Shown one piece after another: positions 1 through 8,746 of a stretch of DNA of 64,000 nt; the first letter of the stretch is position 1, and each line of letters begins with the position of its first letter. The translations under genes and the position numbers were made by a program. The stretch covers positions 53,043-117,042 of the forward strand of contig NZ_LXWK01000021.1 in NCBI RefSeq assembly GCF_001669775.1, written 5' to 3'. Below the pieces are notes generated by a model. The model saw only the letters and a program-made list of their open reading frames with translations. It had not been told where the DNA came from and ran no database searches. Origin of the DNA: Rheinheimera sp. SA_1 (GTDB taxonomy: Bacteria; Pseudomonadota; Gammaproteobacteria; Enterobacterales; Alteromonadaceae).

Positions 1-1
1 G

Positions 2-943
2 CCGGTGTTGGCAGGTACTGTAACCATGGTTTTAACCGACAAATACTTTGGCACCAGTTTCTTTGATGCCGCCGGCGGCGGTGATCCGGTGTTGTTCCAG
101 CATATTTTCTGGTTCTTCGGTCACCCTGAAGTGTACATCATGATTTTGCCGGCTTTTGGTATTGTCTCAAGCATTGTGCCGACTTTTGCCCGTAAACCGT
201 TGTTTGGGTACGCTTCGATGGTGTATGCCACCTCCAGTATCGCGTTACTGTCGTTTCTGGTCTGGGCGCACCATATGTTTACCACCGGCATGCCGGTGTT
301 TGCCGAGCTGTTTTTCATGTATTGCACCATGCTTATTGCGGTGCCAACCGGGGTGAAAGTCTTTAACTGGGTCGCGACGATGTGGCGGGGGGCGATGACC
401 TTTGAAGTGCCGATGATGTTCGCGCTGGCCTTTATTGTGCTGTTCACTATAGGTGGTTTGTCCGGGTTGATGCTCGCCATCACACCGGCGGATTTCCAGT
501 ATCACGATACCTACTTTGTGGTCGCGCATTTCCACTATGTGCTGGTAACAGGTGCTATTTTCTCGATTATTGCGGCGGCCTATTACTGGTTACCAAAATG
601 GACCGGGCATATGTATGACGAATCCCTGGGGCAATGGCATTTCTGGTGTTCGCTGATCTCGGTCAACATGCTGTTTTTCCCGATGCATTTTGTCGGGTTA
701 GCGGGGATGCCAAGACGGATCCCGGATTATGCTCTGCAGTTTGCTGATTTTAATGCCTTTATTAGTATCGGAGGTTTTGCTTTTGGCCTGTCGCAGCTGA
801 TCTTTGTCTGGGTTTTGGTGAAATGTATCCGGGGTGGTGAGAAAGCAACTAATCAGGTGTGGGAAGGTGCTGAAGGGCTGGAGTGGGAATTATCGTCACC
901 GCCGCCTTATCACAGTTTTACTACACCACCGCATGTGAAATAA
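2..943 (+). CDS. coxA: Cytochrome c oxidase subunit I, aa3 type (3' part, 5' end outside window)
   Basis: The reading frame is open from the left edge, so only the C-terminal 60% or so of the catalytic heme-copper subunit is present. It reduces oxygen to water at the heme a3-CuB centre in the inner membrane. Counting from the GTG at position 5, the CuB histidine and cross-linked tyrosine lie in GHPEVY (His40, Tyr44), the other CuB histidines are His89-His90 in [11 protein letters not shown], and the heme a3/a ligands are the two histidines of AHFHY (about 175 and 177). Several hydrophobic helices are evident. ctaG follows after 10 bases, so it belongs to the oxidase operon. Family identification is very secure; whether the gene would be called coxA or ctaD is convention. 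Confidence 0.97.
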   Translation, partial: PVLAGTVTMVLTDKYFGTSFFDAAGGGDPVLFQHIFWFFGHPEVYIMILPAFGIVSSIVPTFARKPLFGYASMVYATSSIALLSFLVWAHHMFTTGMPVFAELFFMYCTMLIAVPTGVKVFNWVATMWRGAMTFEVPMMFALAFIVLFTIGGLSGLMLAITPADFQYHDTYFVVAHFHYVLVTGAIFSIIAAAYYWLPKWTGHMYDESLGQWHFWCSLISVNMLFFPMHFVGLAGMPRRIPDYALQFADFNAFISIGGFAFGLSQLIFVWVLVKCIRGGEKATNQVWEGAEGLEWELSSPPPYHSFTTPPHVK

Positions 944-953
944 GGGACTACAG

Positions 954-1550
954 ATGGCCGATTCGCAGCAACACATAGCTCAACCGAACCATAAACCACT
1001 GATCAAAAAGCTGTTGGTGATTACGCTCGCGATGTTTGGCTTTGGTTATGCGTTGGTGCCGCTGTATGACGTGTTTTGTGATTTGACCGGCATTAACGGT
1101 AAAACCAGTTCGATGGCTGCCACTGCCGATAAAGCAGTGGTTGATCTGAAACGCGAAATTACCGTGGAGTTTCTGGCCAGACCCAATGCTGACATGCCAT
1201 GGTTATTTAAACCACAGACGCAAAAAATCAAAGTTCATCCCGGCGAAATCAAACTGGTGTACTACGAAGCTGAAAATATCACCGCTGCGACCATGACCGG
1301 TCAGGCGGTGCCTTCAGTGGCGCCAGGTCAGGCTGCTTTGTATCTGAATAAAATGGAATGTTTTTGTTTTAACCAACAAGTGCTGACTGCCGGTCAGAAG
1401 CTGTTGATGCCATTACAATTTTATGTGGATCCTGCTCTGCCCGAGCAGTTCAGCACTATTACTTTGTCATACACCTTGTACGACATGACCAAGCATAGTC
1501 AGCCTGAAACAGTGGCAGCTCTGATCCCAACAGGGGGCAATCATGAGTAA
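954..1550 (+). CDS. ctaG: Cytochrome c oxidase assembly protein CtaG/Cox11 (CuB insertion)
   Basis: A 198-residue Cox11-family protein that delivers copper to the CuB site of subunit I at the periplasmic face of the membrane. One N-terminal transmembrane helix (about residues 18-40) anchors a periplasmic domain with the family copper motif CFCF (Cys136 and Cys138). Length matches the family. The start ATG at 954 sits 10 bases after the coxA stop, and the 3' end overlaps the coxC start by 8 bases, so coxA-ctaG-coxC appear translationally coupled. Confidence 0.96.
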   Translation: MADSQQHIAQPNHKPLIKKLLVITLAMFGFGYALVPLYDVFCDLTGINGKTSSMAATADKAVVDLKREITVEFLARPNADMPWLFKPQTQKIKVHPGEIKLVYYEAENITAATMTGQAVPSVAPGQAALYLNKMECFCFNQQVLTAGQKLLMPLQFYVDPALPEQFSTITLSYTLYDMTKHSQPETVAALIPTGGNHE

Positions 1551-2424
1551 CGCTTACGAGAAATATTATGTACCCGAACAAAGCCCGTGGCCTTTTGTGG
1601 GTGCGGTGGCGCTGTTTTTAATCGCCTTTGGTGCCGGGCATTTAGTCAATGAAGTGACCCGCGATAAAGAAGGTTATGGCAGTTACCTGCTGATAGCCGG
1701 CGTCGCGATTTTAATCTTTATGTTGGTTGGCTGGTTTCGAAATGTCATTGATGAATCGATGACCGGCCTTTATAGCAAACAAATGGATCGCTCGTTCCGG
1801 CAAGGTATGAGCTGGTTTATTTTTTCTGAAGTAATGTTCTTTTTTGCCTTTTTTGGCGCCTTGTTTTACGCCCGGCTGATCGCGATGCCGTGGCTGGATG
1901 GTGCCAGCAACAATGCCATGACTGCCGAAATATTATGGCCCGAGTTCGTTGCGCACTGGCCGATGATCAAAACGCCGGGTGGCACTGAAACCACGGCGAT
2001 GCCATGGCAAGGGTTGCCGCTGTATAACACCATTATTCTGCTGACATCGTCGGTTACATTGCAGTTTGCGCATACCGCGATGGAGCAAAATAAACGGGGT
2101 CAGCTCAAACTGATGCTGTTGTTAACCGTGTTGTTAGGTGCAACTTTTCTGACGTTACAAGGGTACGAGTATGTCCATGCTTACCAGGATCTTGGCTTAA
2201 AACTGGATTCAGGGATTTATGGCAATACCTTTTTCCTGCTGACCGGTTTCCATGGTATGCATGTGACGCTGGGTGCTATTTTCCTGCTGGTGATTTTTCT
2301 GCGGATCTTGCTCAAAAACCATTTTACAGCACACCACCATTTTGCGTTTCAGGCAGCGGCCTGGTACTGGCATTTTGTCGATGTGGTTTGGTTATGTTTG
2401 TTTGTATTTGTCTACGTGTTGTAA
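1543..2424 (+). CDS. coxC: Cytochrome c oxidase subunit III
   Basis: A 293-residue polytopic membrane protein with the hallmarks of oxidase subunit III: an N-terminal EKYYVPEQSPWP segment, the SEVMFFFAFFGALFYAR helix with its conserved glutamate, FHGMHVTLGAIFL, and a C-terminal AAWYWHFVDVVWL segment. Subunit III stabilises the catalytic core and influences proton uptake. It contains a longer loop (about residues 120-150) typical of proteobacterial seven-helix subunits III. The start overlaps the end of ctaG. It is the last forward gene before the reverse-strand DUF2909 gene. Confidence 0.96.
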   Translation: MSNAYEKYYVPEQSPWPFVGAVALFLIAFGAGHLVNEVTRDKEGYGSYLLIAGVAILIFMLVGWFRNVIDESMTGLYSKQMDRSFRQGMSWFIFSEVMFFFAFFGALFYARLIAMPWLDGASNNAMTAEILWPEFVAHWPMIKTPGGTETTAMPWQGLPLYNTIILLTSSVTLQFAHTAMEQNKRGQLKLMLLLTVLLGATFLTLQGYEYVHAYQDLGLKLDSGIYGNTFFLLTGFHGMHVTLGAIFLLVIFLRILLKNHFTAHHHFAFQAAAWYWHFVDVVWLCLFVFVYVL

Positions 2425-2462
2425 CGCTTAAAGCAGTGCGGTTTTAGTAAGTCACTGTGCTG

Positions 2463-2528
2463 TATATCCAAAATCATTGGAGTTGCAGGATGGCAACAAC
2501 CCTGCAACTTCAAGGATGAAGGGAATAT
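2463..2528. repeat. Short copy (66 bp) of an intergenic palindromic repeat
   Basis: The segment has imperfect inverted arms: TTGGAGTTGCAGG on the left and CCTGCAACTTCAAGG on the right, with terminal ATATCC / GGGAATAT. The same arms flank a longer copy at 39860-40004. It fills the gap after coxC and ends on the stop codon of the reverse-strand DUF2909 gene (2528-2530). I recall similar repeats as common in Alteromonadales genomes. This copy lacks the central portion seen in the long copy. Confidence 0.75.
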
Positions 2529-2737
2529 CAGTAAGGTCGCTGATGGGGGCTAATCCAGCCCATCGTCAGCGCCATTACGATAAACATCATCACGATGACA
2601 GAGACCAACACCCGACGCCCGAGGAATTTCGACATACTGACTTTTTCCGGATCGTTTTTCAGCATTAGCCACAAGGCGCGGAACAAATTAAAAACAATAA
2701 AGAGCAGTAGCGCAATGAGCAGTAATTTGATCAGCAT
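2528..2737 (-). CDS. DUF2909 family small two-helix membrane protein
   Basis: A 69-residue protein with two predicted transmembrane helices (about residues 3-25 and 45-62) separated by a charged loop (KNDPEKVSMSKFLGRR), which is the look of the DUF2909 family often found next to cytochrome oxidase assembly genes. No biochemical role is known to me. A TGAGG motif precedes the ATG. It is transcribed divergently from the SURF1 gene with only 26 bases between the start codons, so at least one promoter must overlap coding sequence. Its stop codon abuts an intergenic repeat. Confidence 0.8.
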   Translation of the reverse strand: MLIKLLLIALLLFIVFNLFRALWLMLKNDPEKVSMSKFLGRRVLVSVIVMMFIVMALTMGWISPHQRPY

Positions 2738-2763
2738 AAGACCTCAGTTCGCAGGAGACGCAA

Positions 2764-3564
2764 ATGCAGATCCGGTTGTTTAACCAGGATTTTGTATTGC
2801 GCTGGTGGTTAGTAGTGATCACTTTGGCCGCTTTTTGTCTGTTAATCAAGCTGTCGCTATGGCAATGGCAACGCGCTGAAGAAAAGCTGCAACACCTGAC
2901 CCAAATCCAGAACTGGCAACAACAAGGCGCTCCCGCTTTTACTGAGTTTTCCCGTTACAGCGAAGCCGATTTAGACGGCGCGCCACTAACCGGTACTGCG
3001 CATTGGCTCGCGCCAGTAGTGTGGTTGGTGGACAATCAAATCTGGCGCGGCAAAGCCGGTTACGATGTGGTTATTCCAGTTCAAGTCACGACGGATAAAA
3101 CCGCTATGCCGATGCCATCCGATGAGGTCTTACTGGTGAATTTAGGCTGGGTCGCGGCGCCGGACAGCAGATTACAACTGCCCGAAGTGGAAATTCCTGC
3201 CCGGATTGAATTACAGGGTGTGCTACGCACTAAATTAGGCGCGTTTCGACTGGGCAACAATTTGGAGGATACCGGCTCCTGGCCGATGCGCGTGCAAACG
3301 ATTGATGTGCCATCGCTCGCGTCGACTCTATCCAAGCCGCTGACAAATAACGAGCGTAATAAAGCGTCTGGCAATCAGTCTAGTGAGGCGTTTAATACAA
3401 TGTTTAACGGCGTGTTTTACCAGCAACAAAGCCCGTTTCTTTATCATTATCAGCCTGTGGTGATGCCACCGGAAAAACATCGGGCTTATGCATTGCAGTG
3501 GCTGTTGTTGGCCATCGCCGTGGTGATGGTCGCGATGGCTGCCAGTTATCAGAAGGAAGTGTAA
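2764..3564 (+). CDS. SURF1 family cytochrome c oxidase assembly protein
   Basis: A 266-residue SURF1/Shy1-family protein: one N-terminal transmembrane helix (about 14-32), a large periplasmic domain and one C-terminal helix (about 240-258). The family motif is seen in SLWQWQRAEEK and in LVNLGWVAAP. SURF1 proteins help insert heme a into subunit I. The start ATG at 2764 has a good CAGGAG ribosome binding site. It leads the second forward run of oxidase assembly genes and ends immediately before the next ATG at 3565. Confidence 0.93.
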   Translation: MQIRLFNQDFVLRWWLVVITLAAFCLLIKLSLWQWQRAEEKLQHLTQIQNWQQQGAPAFTEFSRYSEADLDGAPLTGTAHWLAPVVWLVDNQIWRGKAGYDVVIPVQVTTDKTAMPMPSDEVLLVNLGWVAAPDSRLQLPEVEIPARIELQGVLRTKLGAFRLGNNLEDTGSWPMRVQTIDVPSLASTLSKPLTNNERNKASGNQSSEAFNTMFNGVFYQQQSPFLYHYQPVVMPPEKHRAYALQWLLLAIAVVMVAMAASYQKEV

Positions 3565-4074
3565 ATGCCAAAAAAGAAGTTTTTGTGGTTGTTCGCCGCT
3601 TGTTGTCTGGTGCCGTTGGCAATGGCGCAATTGGTGTTGTCAGCAGGCTGGTTTTCCGCAGGTGCCAATAGTAAAGGCCAGTGGCTAAGTGAGGAAATTA
3701 CACTATTGCCAGCAACAGCGGCCGACCAGCCACATTGGCGACTAGTGTATTTGGCGCCAACGGACTGCCAGCAGCAGTGCCAGCAGACGCTGAATCTGAT
3801 GACGCAAATTTATACTGCCTTGGGTAGAAAACAGGACAATTTAACGCTGGTGGTGCTGGGTGATGTGGCACCAAAAGAGCTCGCGACTACCATGCAGTTT
3901 CAACAAGGCAAATCGTCGGTTTTAGCTGAAGGTCAGCTTATTCTGGTCGAGCATAACGGCTTAGCACTGCTGCAATATCAATTTCCGGCCGATGCCAGCC
4001 AATTGCCATTGCTCGGTAAAGCCGTGATGTCCGATTTGAAAAAGTTGATTAGCTACGATCGGGGGCCGGTATGA
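3565..4074 (+). CDS. Membrane-anchored SCO-like protein of the oxidase cluster (function unknown)
   Basis: A 169-residue protein with an N-terminal signal anchor (about residues 6-28) followed by a periplasmic domain that resembles a shortened thioredoxin fold. It has a CQQQC pair (Cys68, Cys72) in LAPTDCQQQCQ, the same CxxxC spacing used by SCO proteins to bind copper, but I do not see the downstream conserved histidine of true SCO proteins. It follows the SURF1 gene without a gap and overlaps ctaA by 4 bases, so it is embedded in the heme A/copper assembly operon. A role in oxidase assembly is inferred from context only. Confidence 0.7.
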   Translation: MPKKKFLWLFAACCLVPLAMAQLVLSAGWFSAGANSKGQWLSEEITLLPATAADQPHWRLVYLAPTDCQQQCQQTLNLMTQIYTALGRKQDNLTLVVLGDVAPKELATTMQFQQGKSSVLAEGQLILVEHNGLALLQYQFPADASQLPLLGKAVMSDLKKLISYDRGPV

Positions 4075-5081
4075 AGTTGCAGCGAATTTTGGCCAGTCTG
4101 GCGATTGTACTGACCATGTTGGTCATTATTCTCGGTGCTTATACCCGGTTGACCGATGCCGGATTAGGCTGCCCCGATTGGCCAGGTTGTTACGGTTTTT
4201 TAAAAGTGCCGCAGCATGAAACGCATGTGGCTGTGGCTGAAGCCCGGTTTCCGGAGCGGCCGCTGGAGGCACATAAAGCCTGGAATGAAATGGTGCACAG
4301 GTATTTTGCCGGTAGCCTTGGTTTACTGATCGCTACAATATTTTTTGTCAGTTGGCGTCAACAGCGCAAAATCTGCCTGTTGCCAACGGCTCTGCTGAGC
4401 TTGGTCGTGTTTCAGGCGGCGCTTGGCATGTGGACAGTGACGCTGAATTTATTTCCGCTGGTAGTAATGGGGCATTTGCTCGGTGGTTTCAGTTTGCTTT
4501 GTTTACTGGTGATTTATCGCTGGCAACTGACAGCACCCCGGCACAAACCTTCGGCATCGTTACCCGCACAAAGCGGGCTGGCTCGCTTAGGCTGGCTGGT
4601 GCTGGCTATTTTAGTCGGGCAAATTGCCTTGGGTGGCTGGACCTCAGCCAACTATGCAGCGATGGCTTGTGTGGAATTACCGGTATGTCAGGCCGGTTGG
4701 TTGGAGCAGCTTCAATTTGGCGAGGCCTTTGATTTACATCTGGGGCACGACAATTACGAATACGGTGTGATGAGTCAACAAGCGAGGCAGACTATCCACA
4801 TCGCGCACCGATTTGGCGCGATGTTGACGTTGTTGGCTGTCGGCTGGTTTGCCTGGCTCCTGTGGCAGCGTAAGACGCAAACCGGCATGTCAAAATTGCC
4901 GCTGGTCGCTGGCGCGTTATTACTGCTGCAATTTTGTCTCGGCGTCATCAATATATGGTGGCAATTGCCGCTGGCAAATGCGGTCGCGCACAACTTTGTT
5001 GCCGCCAATTTGCTGATGGTGTTAACGCTGATTTGTGTGCAACTACAACAACAAGTACAGCTACAACCAAGGAGGTTATGA
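4071..5081 (+). CDS. ctaA: Heme A synthase (Cox15/CtaA)
   Basis: A 336-residue eight-helix membrane enzyme that oxidises the C8 methyl of heme O to the formyl group of heme A. Two homologous four-helix halves are visible, with conserved histidines in [26 protein letters not shown] and HNFVAAN, and the family signature [15 protein letters not shown] near the N terminus. The ATG overlaps the preceding stop (ATGA) and the 3' end overlaps the heme O synthase start, giving a compact heme A pathway operon. Confidence 0.96.
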   Translation: MKLQRILASLAIVLTMLVIILGAYTRLTDAGLGCPDWPGCYGFLKVPQHETHVAVAEARFPERPLEAHKAWNEMVHRYFAGSLGLLIATIFFVSWRQQRKICLLPTALLSLVVFQAALGMWTVTLNLFPLVVMGHLLGGFSLLCLLVIYRWQLTAPRHKPSASLPAQSGLARLGWLVLAILVGQIALGGWTSANYAAMACVELPVCQAGWLEQLQFGEAFDLHLGHDNYEYGVMSQQARQTIHIAHRFGAMLTLLAVGWFAWLLWQRKTQTGMSKLPLVAGALLLLQFCLGVINIWWQLPLANAVAHNFVAANLLMVLTLICVQLQQQVQLQPRRL

Positions 5082-5989
5082 TGGCCCAAACAAAACTTGC
5101 AGTGTTTTCAGGCTGGTCGCAGGTCTGGCGGGATTATTATCAGCTGACCAAACCCAAAGTGGTGGCTTTGCTGTTGTTGACTGCCTGGGTTGGCATGATG
5201 TTGGCGCAGCCTGGCCTGCCCGCACTTGATGTACTGGTAGTATCGATGATTGGTATCGGCTTATTGTCGTCAGCAGCTGCTGCCTTGAATCATGTGCTGG
5301 ATCAGCGGATTGATGCACAAATGGCCCGTACGCATCACCGGCCGGTAGCCCGTGGTCGCATTAGCACTGAACGTGCAGTGGTGTTTTCGCTGCTGCTGGC
5401 TGCAAGCGGTTTTGTCGTGCTCTATGCGGCGGTGAATCCGTTAACCGCCTGGTTGACGTTAGCCAGCTTGTTTGGTTATGCCGTGGTGTACACCATGTAC
5501 TTAAAACGCGCGACACCACAGAATATTGTGATCGGTGGTTTAGCTGGCGCCATGCCACCGCTGCTTGGCTGGACAGCGATGACCGGCCAAATCGCGGCTG
5601 AACCTTTGTTGCTGGTGATGATTATTTTCGCCTGGACGCCACCGCATTTTTGGGCGCTGGCCATCCATCGCCGCGATGATTATGCCAAGGTGAATATGCC
5701 AATGTTGCCGGTGACACATGGTATCGAATTTACCAAAACGGCGATTTTTCTCTATACGCTGATTTTGTTTCTGGTCTGTTTAATGCCGTATCTGGTCGGA
5801 ATGACCGGTGCCATTTACCTGGTCGGCACCGTGCTGTTAAATTTGTGGTTTATGGGCTACGCCTGGCAGCTGAAGTTTCATGCCAAAGCCGATACCGCCA
5901 TCAAAACATTCAGGTTTTCCATTGTACACTTGATGTTGTTATTCTTGCTGCTGCTCGTTGATCATTATCTGAAATGGACGGCGTTTTAA
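5081..5989 (+). CDS. cyoE: Protoheme IX farnesyltransferase (heme O synthase)
   Basis: UbiA-superfamily prenyltransferase that adds farnesyl to heme B to make heme O, the substrate of CtaA. The first Asp-rich motif is [15 protein letters not shown] and the second is around [13 protein letters not shown]. About 302 residues with multiple helices. The open frame extends upstream to 4934, but that part lies inside ctaA. The AAGGAGG motif at 5069-5075 fixes the start at ATG 5081 (spacing 5) or, less well, the adjacent in-frame ATG at 5078. Also called ctaB or cox10 when found in aa3 oxidase operons. Confidence 0.95.
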   Translation: MAQTKLAVFSGWSQVWRDYYQLTKPKVVALLLLTAWVGMMLAQPGLPALDVLVVSMIGIGLLSSAAAALNHVLDQRIDAQMARTHHRPVARGRISTERAVVFSLLLAASGFVVLYAAVNPLTAWLTLASLFGYAVVYTMYLKRATPQNIVIGGLAGAMPPLLGWTAMTGQIAAEPLLLVMIIFAWTPPHFWALAIHRRDDYAKVNMPMLPVTHGIEFTKTAIFLYTLILFLVCLMPYLVGMTGAIYLVGTVLLNLWFMGYAWQLKFHAKADTAIKTFRFSIVHLMLLFLLLLVDHYLKWTAF

Positions 5990-6090
5990 GCAAAAAATTG
6001 AAACGCTTTGAAGAAGAACAACACTGCAGCATGATGACTCGCCGCAAATACTGGCGGGGCAGTATAGGTTGCACAACATAGAGAGCGCAG

Positions 6091-6732
6091 ATGAAGTACA
6101 AGTTGGTAGGAGCGGTCGCGGTGATTACAGCCCTGGCCGCCGGAATGTTTAGTTTCCAATATGTGCAGCAAAATCAGCTGCCTGAACATGCGCTGGTCTA
6201 TCCAAAAGCCCGAGATTTAACGGAATTTACGCTGACCAGCCACCAGGGGCAGCCGCTGACCCGTCAGCAGTTACAAGGGCAATGGACGCTGGCTTTTGTC
6301 GGTTATACCTTTTGTCCGGATATTTGCCCGATGACGATGGCTACGCTAACCGGTGCTTATGGCGAGCTGCAGGCGATGCTACCTGAAGGGCAAAAGTTAG
6401 GGATTTGGTTTATTTCGGCTGATCCACAACGTGATACCGTCAGTGCGCTGGCTAATTATGTCGGTTATTTTGAACAACCGGCGATTACCGGTCTGACTGC
6501 CGGACACGACAAACTATTCCCATTTGTCCGCGATCTCGGCCTGATGTATGCCATCAGCAGCACGACGGAGCCGGATTATCTGGTGGATCACAGCGCGTCT
6601 ATTGTGCTGATCAATCCGCAAGGTCAGCTGGCCGCAGTGTTTAAACCTGAGCTGAAAGTTGGCGAAGTACCGCTGGTGACGAAAGCTATTTTGCTGGCAG
6701 ATTTTCCAAAAGTGCTGGCGCAGTTAAACTAA
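6091..6732 (+). CDS. SCO1/SenC/PrrC family copper chaperone
   Basis: A 213-residue periplasmic, membrane-anchored thioredoxin-fold protein that delivers copper to the CuA site of subunit II. The copper ligands are visible: Cys75 and Cys79 in FCPDICPMT, and His167 in LVDHSASIVLINP. An N-terminal hydrophobic segment (about 5-22) is the anchor. It lies 101 bases downstream of heme O synthase and closes the oxidase assembly cluster. It converges with the deacetylase gene, with 6 bases between stops. Confidence 0.95.
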   Translation: MKYKLVGAVAVITALAAGMFSFQYVQQNQLPEHALVYPKARDLTEFTLTSHQGQPLTRQQLQGQWTLAFVGYTFCPDICPMTMATLTGAYGELQAMLPEGQKLGIWFISADPQRDTVSALANYVGYFEQPAITGLTAGHDKLFPFVRDLGLMYAISSTTEPDYLVDHSASIVLINPQGQLAAVFKPELKVGEVPLVTKAILLADFPKVLAQLN

Positions 6733-6738
6733 ACAACG

Positions 6739-7782
6739 TTATTGCACAAAGACCCATGGCTGCGAAAACCAGTAAAAATAACCCGGTTTTTTCAGGCTTG
6801 GCGCGGTGCAGTTATATCTGTTGTGTGCCAGTTTCAGCGGCGCCTTAGCTTGCGCGGTGAAGGTCTGAGCGTTTAACCACTTCAGTTCTATCGGTTGCCC
6901 GTTAAAAAAACAGTTCAGCTGCGCCGCTTTAAAATCCTGCACTTTTACGGATAATGTTAACTTAGGTGGATTCTGTTTGCTGACCGGATCCGCACCGCTA
7001 TAGTCAGTGACCGGTAACGCCAGAGTTTTCAGCTTTGGCACAAAATGTTGCAGCGCGGCGAATTGGCTAGACGATGGATACCGTGGAATGCGCGTCATCG
7101 ACACACCAGGACCAACAGCGCCAGATTGTTGGCCAATGCCAATAAACCCAAGCTCGGTGACCAAATCTTCTAATTCTGCACTAAAGTCGCCATAAGGGTA
7201 GGCCAGCCATTTGCGCTTGACGCCTAACTTTTGCTCAAGCTGTTGTTCTGCCGTTAAAATGTCTGCTTTGACCCGCGCGCGCCATTGCTTGGAGGTTTCG
7301 CCTTTATTCGGGACCGCCAGCCGGTGATGGTACGAGCTGTGATTGGCAATAATGACGCCTTCCTGGTGCATGGTCTGGATTTGCTCCCAGCTCAATACCG
7401 GACCTTCGCGTCGGTCAATTAATGCTGGCCCTAAAAACATGGTATAGGGGTAGCCGAACTCTTTCAGAATAGGCCGGGCAGTGGTGAACACATTGGCAAA
7501 ACCGTCGTCAAAGGTGATGGCAACTTCGTTGTCCACTGTCGCTTCTCCACGTTGTAGCTGTTTGATGATGCGCTCGAGGCTGACTACTTTAAAATTTTGA
7601 TCTTTTAAGTGCTGCAGCTGTTGGCGAAATTCTGCCGGGGTCACGCTGGTGGTTTTCGGCGTGGTGCTGCTGACATGGTGATATTGCAGAATAATAGCTG
7701 CATCTGCCGGGGCAGAAAAACCAGTAGCGCCAAGCCAGGTTAAACCAATCAACCAACCGAACATCGAGCACAGCTTTTGCAC
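6739..7782 (-). CDS. Exported polysaccharide deacetylase family protein
   Basis: A NodB-homology deacetylase of the carbohydrate esterase 4 type. Motif 1 is AITFDDGFAN (metal and base aspartates), motif 2 is NHSSYHH, and LAYPYGDFS is the third conserved region; these residues bind the metal and hydrolyse N-acetyl groups of a polysaccharide whose identity cannot be told here. A signal peptide precedes ADAA. I chose the GTG at 7782 because GAGGG lies 8 bases upstream and the signal peptide starts cleanly; in-frame ATGs at 7800 and 7797 are alternatives that overlap the upstream gene. A C-terminal region of about 100 residues after the catalytic domain is of unknown function. Confidence 0.88.
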   Translation of the reverse strand: MQKLCSMFGWLIGLTWLGATGFSAPADAAIILQYHHVSSTTPKTTSVTPAEFRQQLQHLKDQNFKVVSLERIIKQLQRGEATVDNEVAITFDDGFANVFTTARPILKEFGYPYTMFLGPALIDRREGPVLSWEQIQTMHQEGVIIANHSSYHHRLAVPNKGETSKQWRARVKADILTAEQQLEQKLGVKRKWLAYPYGDFSAELEDLVTELGFIGIGQQSGAVGPGVSMTRIPRYPSSSQFAALQHFVPKLKTLALPVTDYSGADPVSKQNPPKLTLSVKVQDFKAAQLNCFFNGQPIELKWLNAQTFTAQAKAPLKLAHNRYNCTAPSLKKPGYFYWFSQPWVFVQ

Positions 7783-7783
7783 G

Positions 7784-8020
7784 TTAAGAACCCTCATCAT
7801 CGTTTGGCAACACACCAATCCGGCGCAAAATTAACAACAAGTAACTGCCAAAAGTGACTACAAAACTGATGAGCCAACAACCAATCACCAGCTGTAGCAG
7901 CCAAAGTGGCTCGGCTGGCAGCAGTAAAAACAACAGCAGAATGATCCAGAAAGCCGCCATACCGCCGACAAAATAACGGCCGCAAGTAGCAGCCGTTGGG
8001 AGTTTGGGTATGAAGCGCAT
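7784..8020 (-). CDS. Small two-helix membrane protein, function unknown
   Basis: A 78-residue protein with two hydrophobic helices (about 15-35 and 41-63) and an acidic tail ending DDEGS. I do not recognise the family. It starts 20 bases after the nfuA stop and ends one base before the chosen deacetylase start, so the three genes probably form one reverse-strand operon. The first ATG is at 8020; a TTG one codon upstream is also in frame. No strong ribosome binding site is seen. Confidence 0.65.
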   Translation of the reverse strand: MRFIPKLPTAATCGRYFVGGMAAFWIILLLFLLLPAEPLWLLQLVIGCWLISFVVTFGSYLLLILRRIGVLPNDDEGS

Positions 8021-8040
8021 CAAAGTAGCTTTAATGCCTT

Positions 8041-8619
8041 TTAGTAGTATGAGTGTTCACCACGTTGGTGCTCGGTAATGTCACGAACGCCAGCCAGTTC
8101 ACCGGCAAAACGGTTCAGCAGTTCTTTTTCGATGCCTTCTTTCAGGGTTAAATCTACCTGCGAACAACCGTTACAGCCGCCGCCAAATTGTAGCACCGCC
8201 ACCCCTTGTTCAGTCAGTTCGACCACTGACACCCGGCCACCGTGGTTGGCCAGTTGCGGATTGATTTCAGCATCAATCACATATTGCACCCGCTCTTTCA
8301 GCGGCGCGTTGTCATTCACCTTGCGAACTTTGGCATTCGGCGCTTTTAAAGTCAGCTGGGAACCCATTTGATCGGTGACAAAATCGATTTCGGCATCGAC
8401 TAAAAACGGTTTGCTGTCGGCATCAATCACCGCATCAAAACCGTTGCAAGGTACTTTTAAGTCGGTTCCTTCGACTGCATCCGCTGGACAGTACGACACG
8501 CCACATTCCGCTTGAGCCGTGCCGGGATTGACTACAAACACCCGAATATTGGTGCCGGCTGCCTGCTTTTCCAACAACTTAACGAAGTGCGCCTGAGCAG
8601 CTTCTGAGATATGAATCAT
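8041..8619 (-). CDS. nfuA: Fe-S biogenesis protein NfuA
   Basis: A 192-residue iron-sulfur carrier with a degenerate A-type N-terminal domain and a C-terminal Nfu domain. The cluster-ligating CxxC is GGGCNGCSQ (Cys149, Cys152), the same positions as in E. coli NfuA as I remember it. It assembles 4Fe-4S clusters and passes them to apo-targets under stress. In E. coli it also lies beside the comF-like gntX and bioH; here the M14 carboxypeptidase has been inserted between nfuA and comF. Confidence 0.97.
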   Translation of the reverse strand: MIHISEAAQAHFVKLLEKQAAGTNIRVFVVNPGTAQAECGVSYCPADAVEGTDLKVPCNGFDAVIDADSKPFLVDAEIDFVTDQMGSQLTLKAPNAKVRKVNDNAPLKERVQYVIDAEINPQLANHGGRVSVVELTEQGVAVLQFGGGCNGCSQVDLTLKEGIEKELLNRFAGELAGVRDITEHQRGEHSYY

Positions 8620-8746
8620 GTCTGAGTACCTGACTAAATTACTAGGTTAATGGCTATGATACTCTTCCAGTTCCACGCTGCCAACCCCGCTTGAGCATTC
8701 GCCATCTTTATTGCTAAGGTGGCGGTATCAAACTTCTGGAGTTGGC

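Noticed and set aside
4934..5080. Upstream extension of heme O synthase
   Set aside because: It lies inside ctaA, and the AAGGAGG site points to the ATG at 5081.
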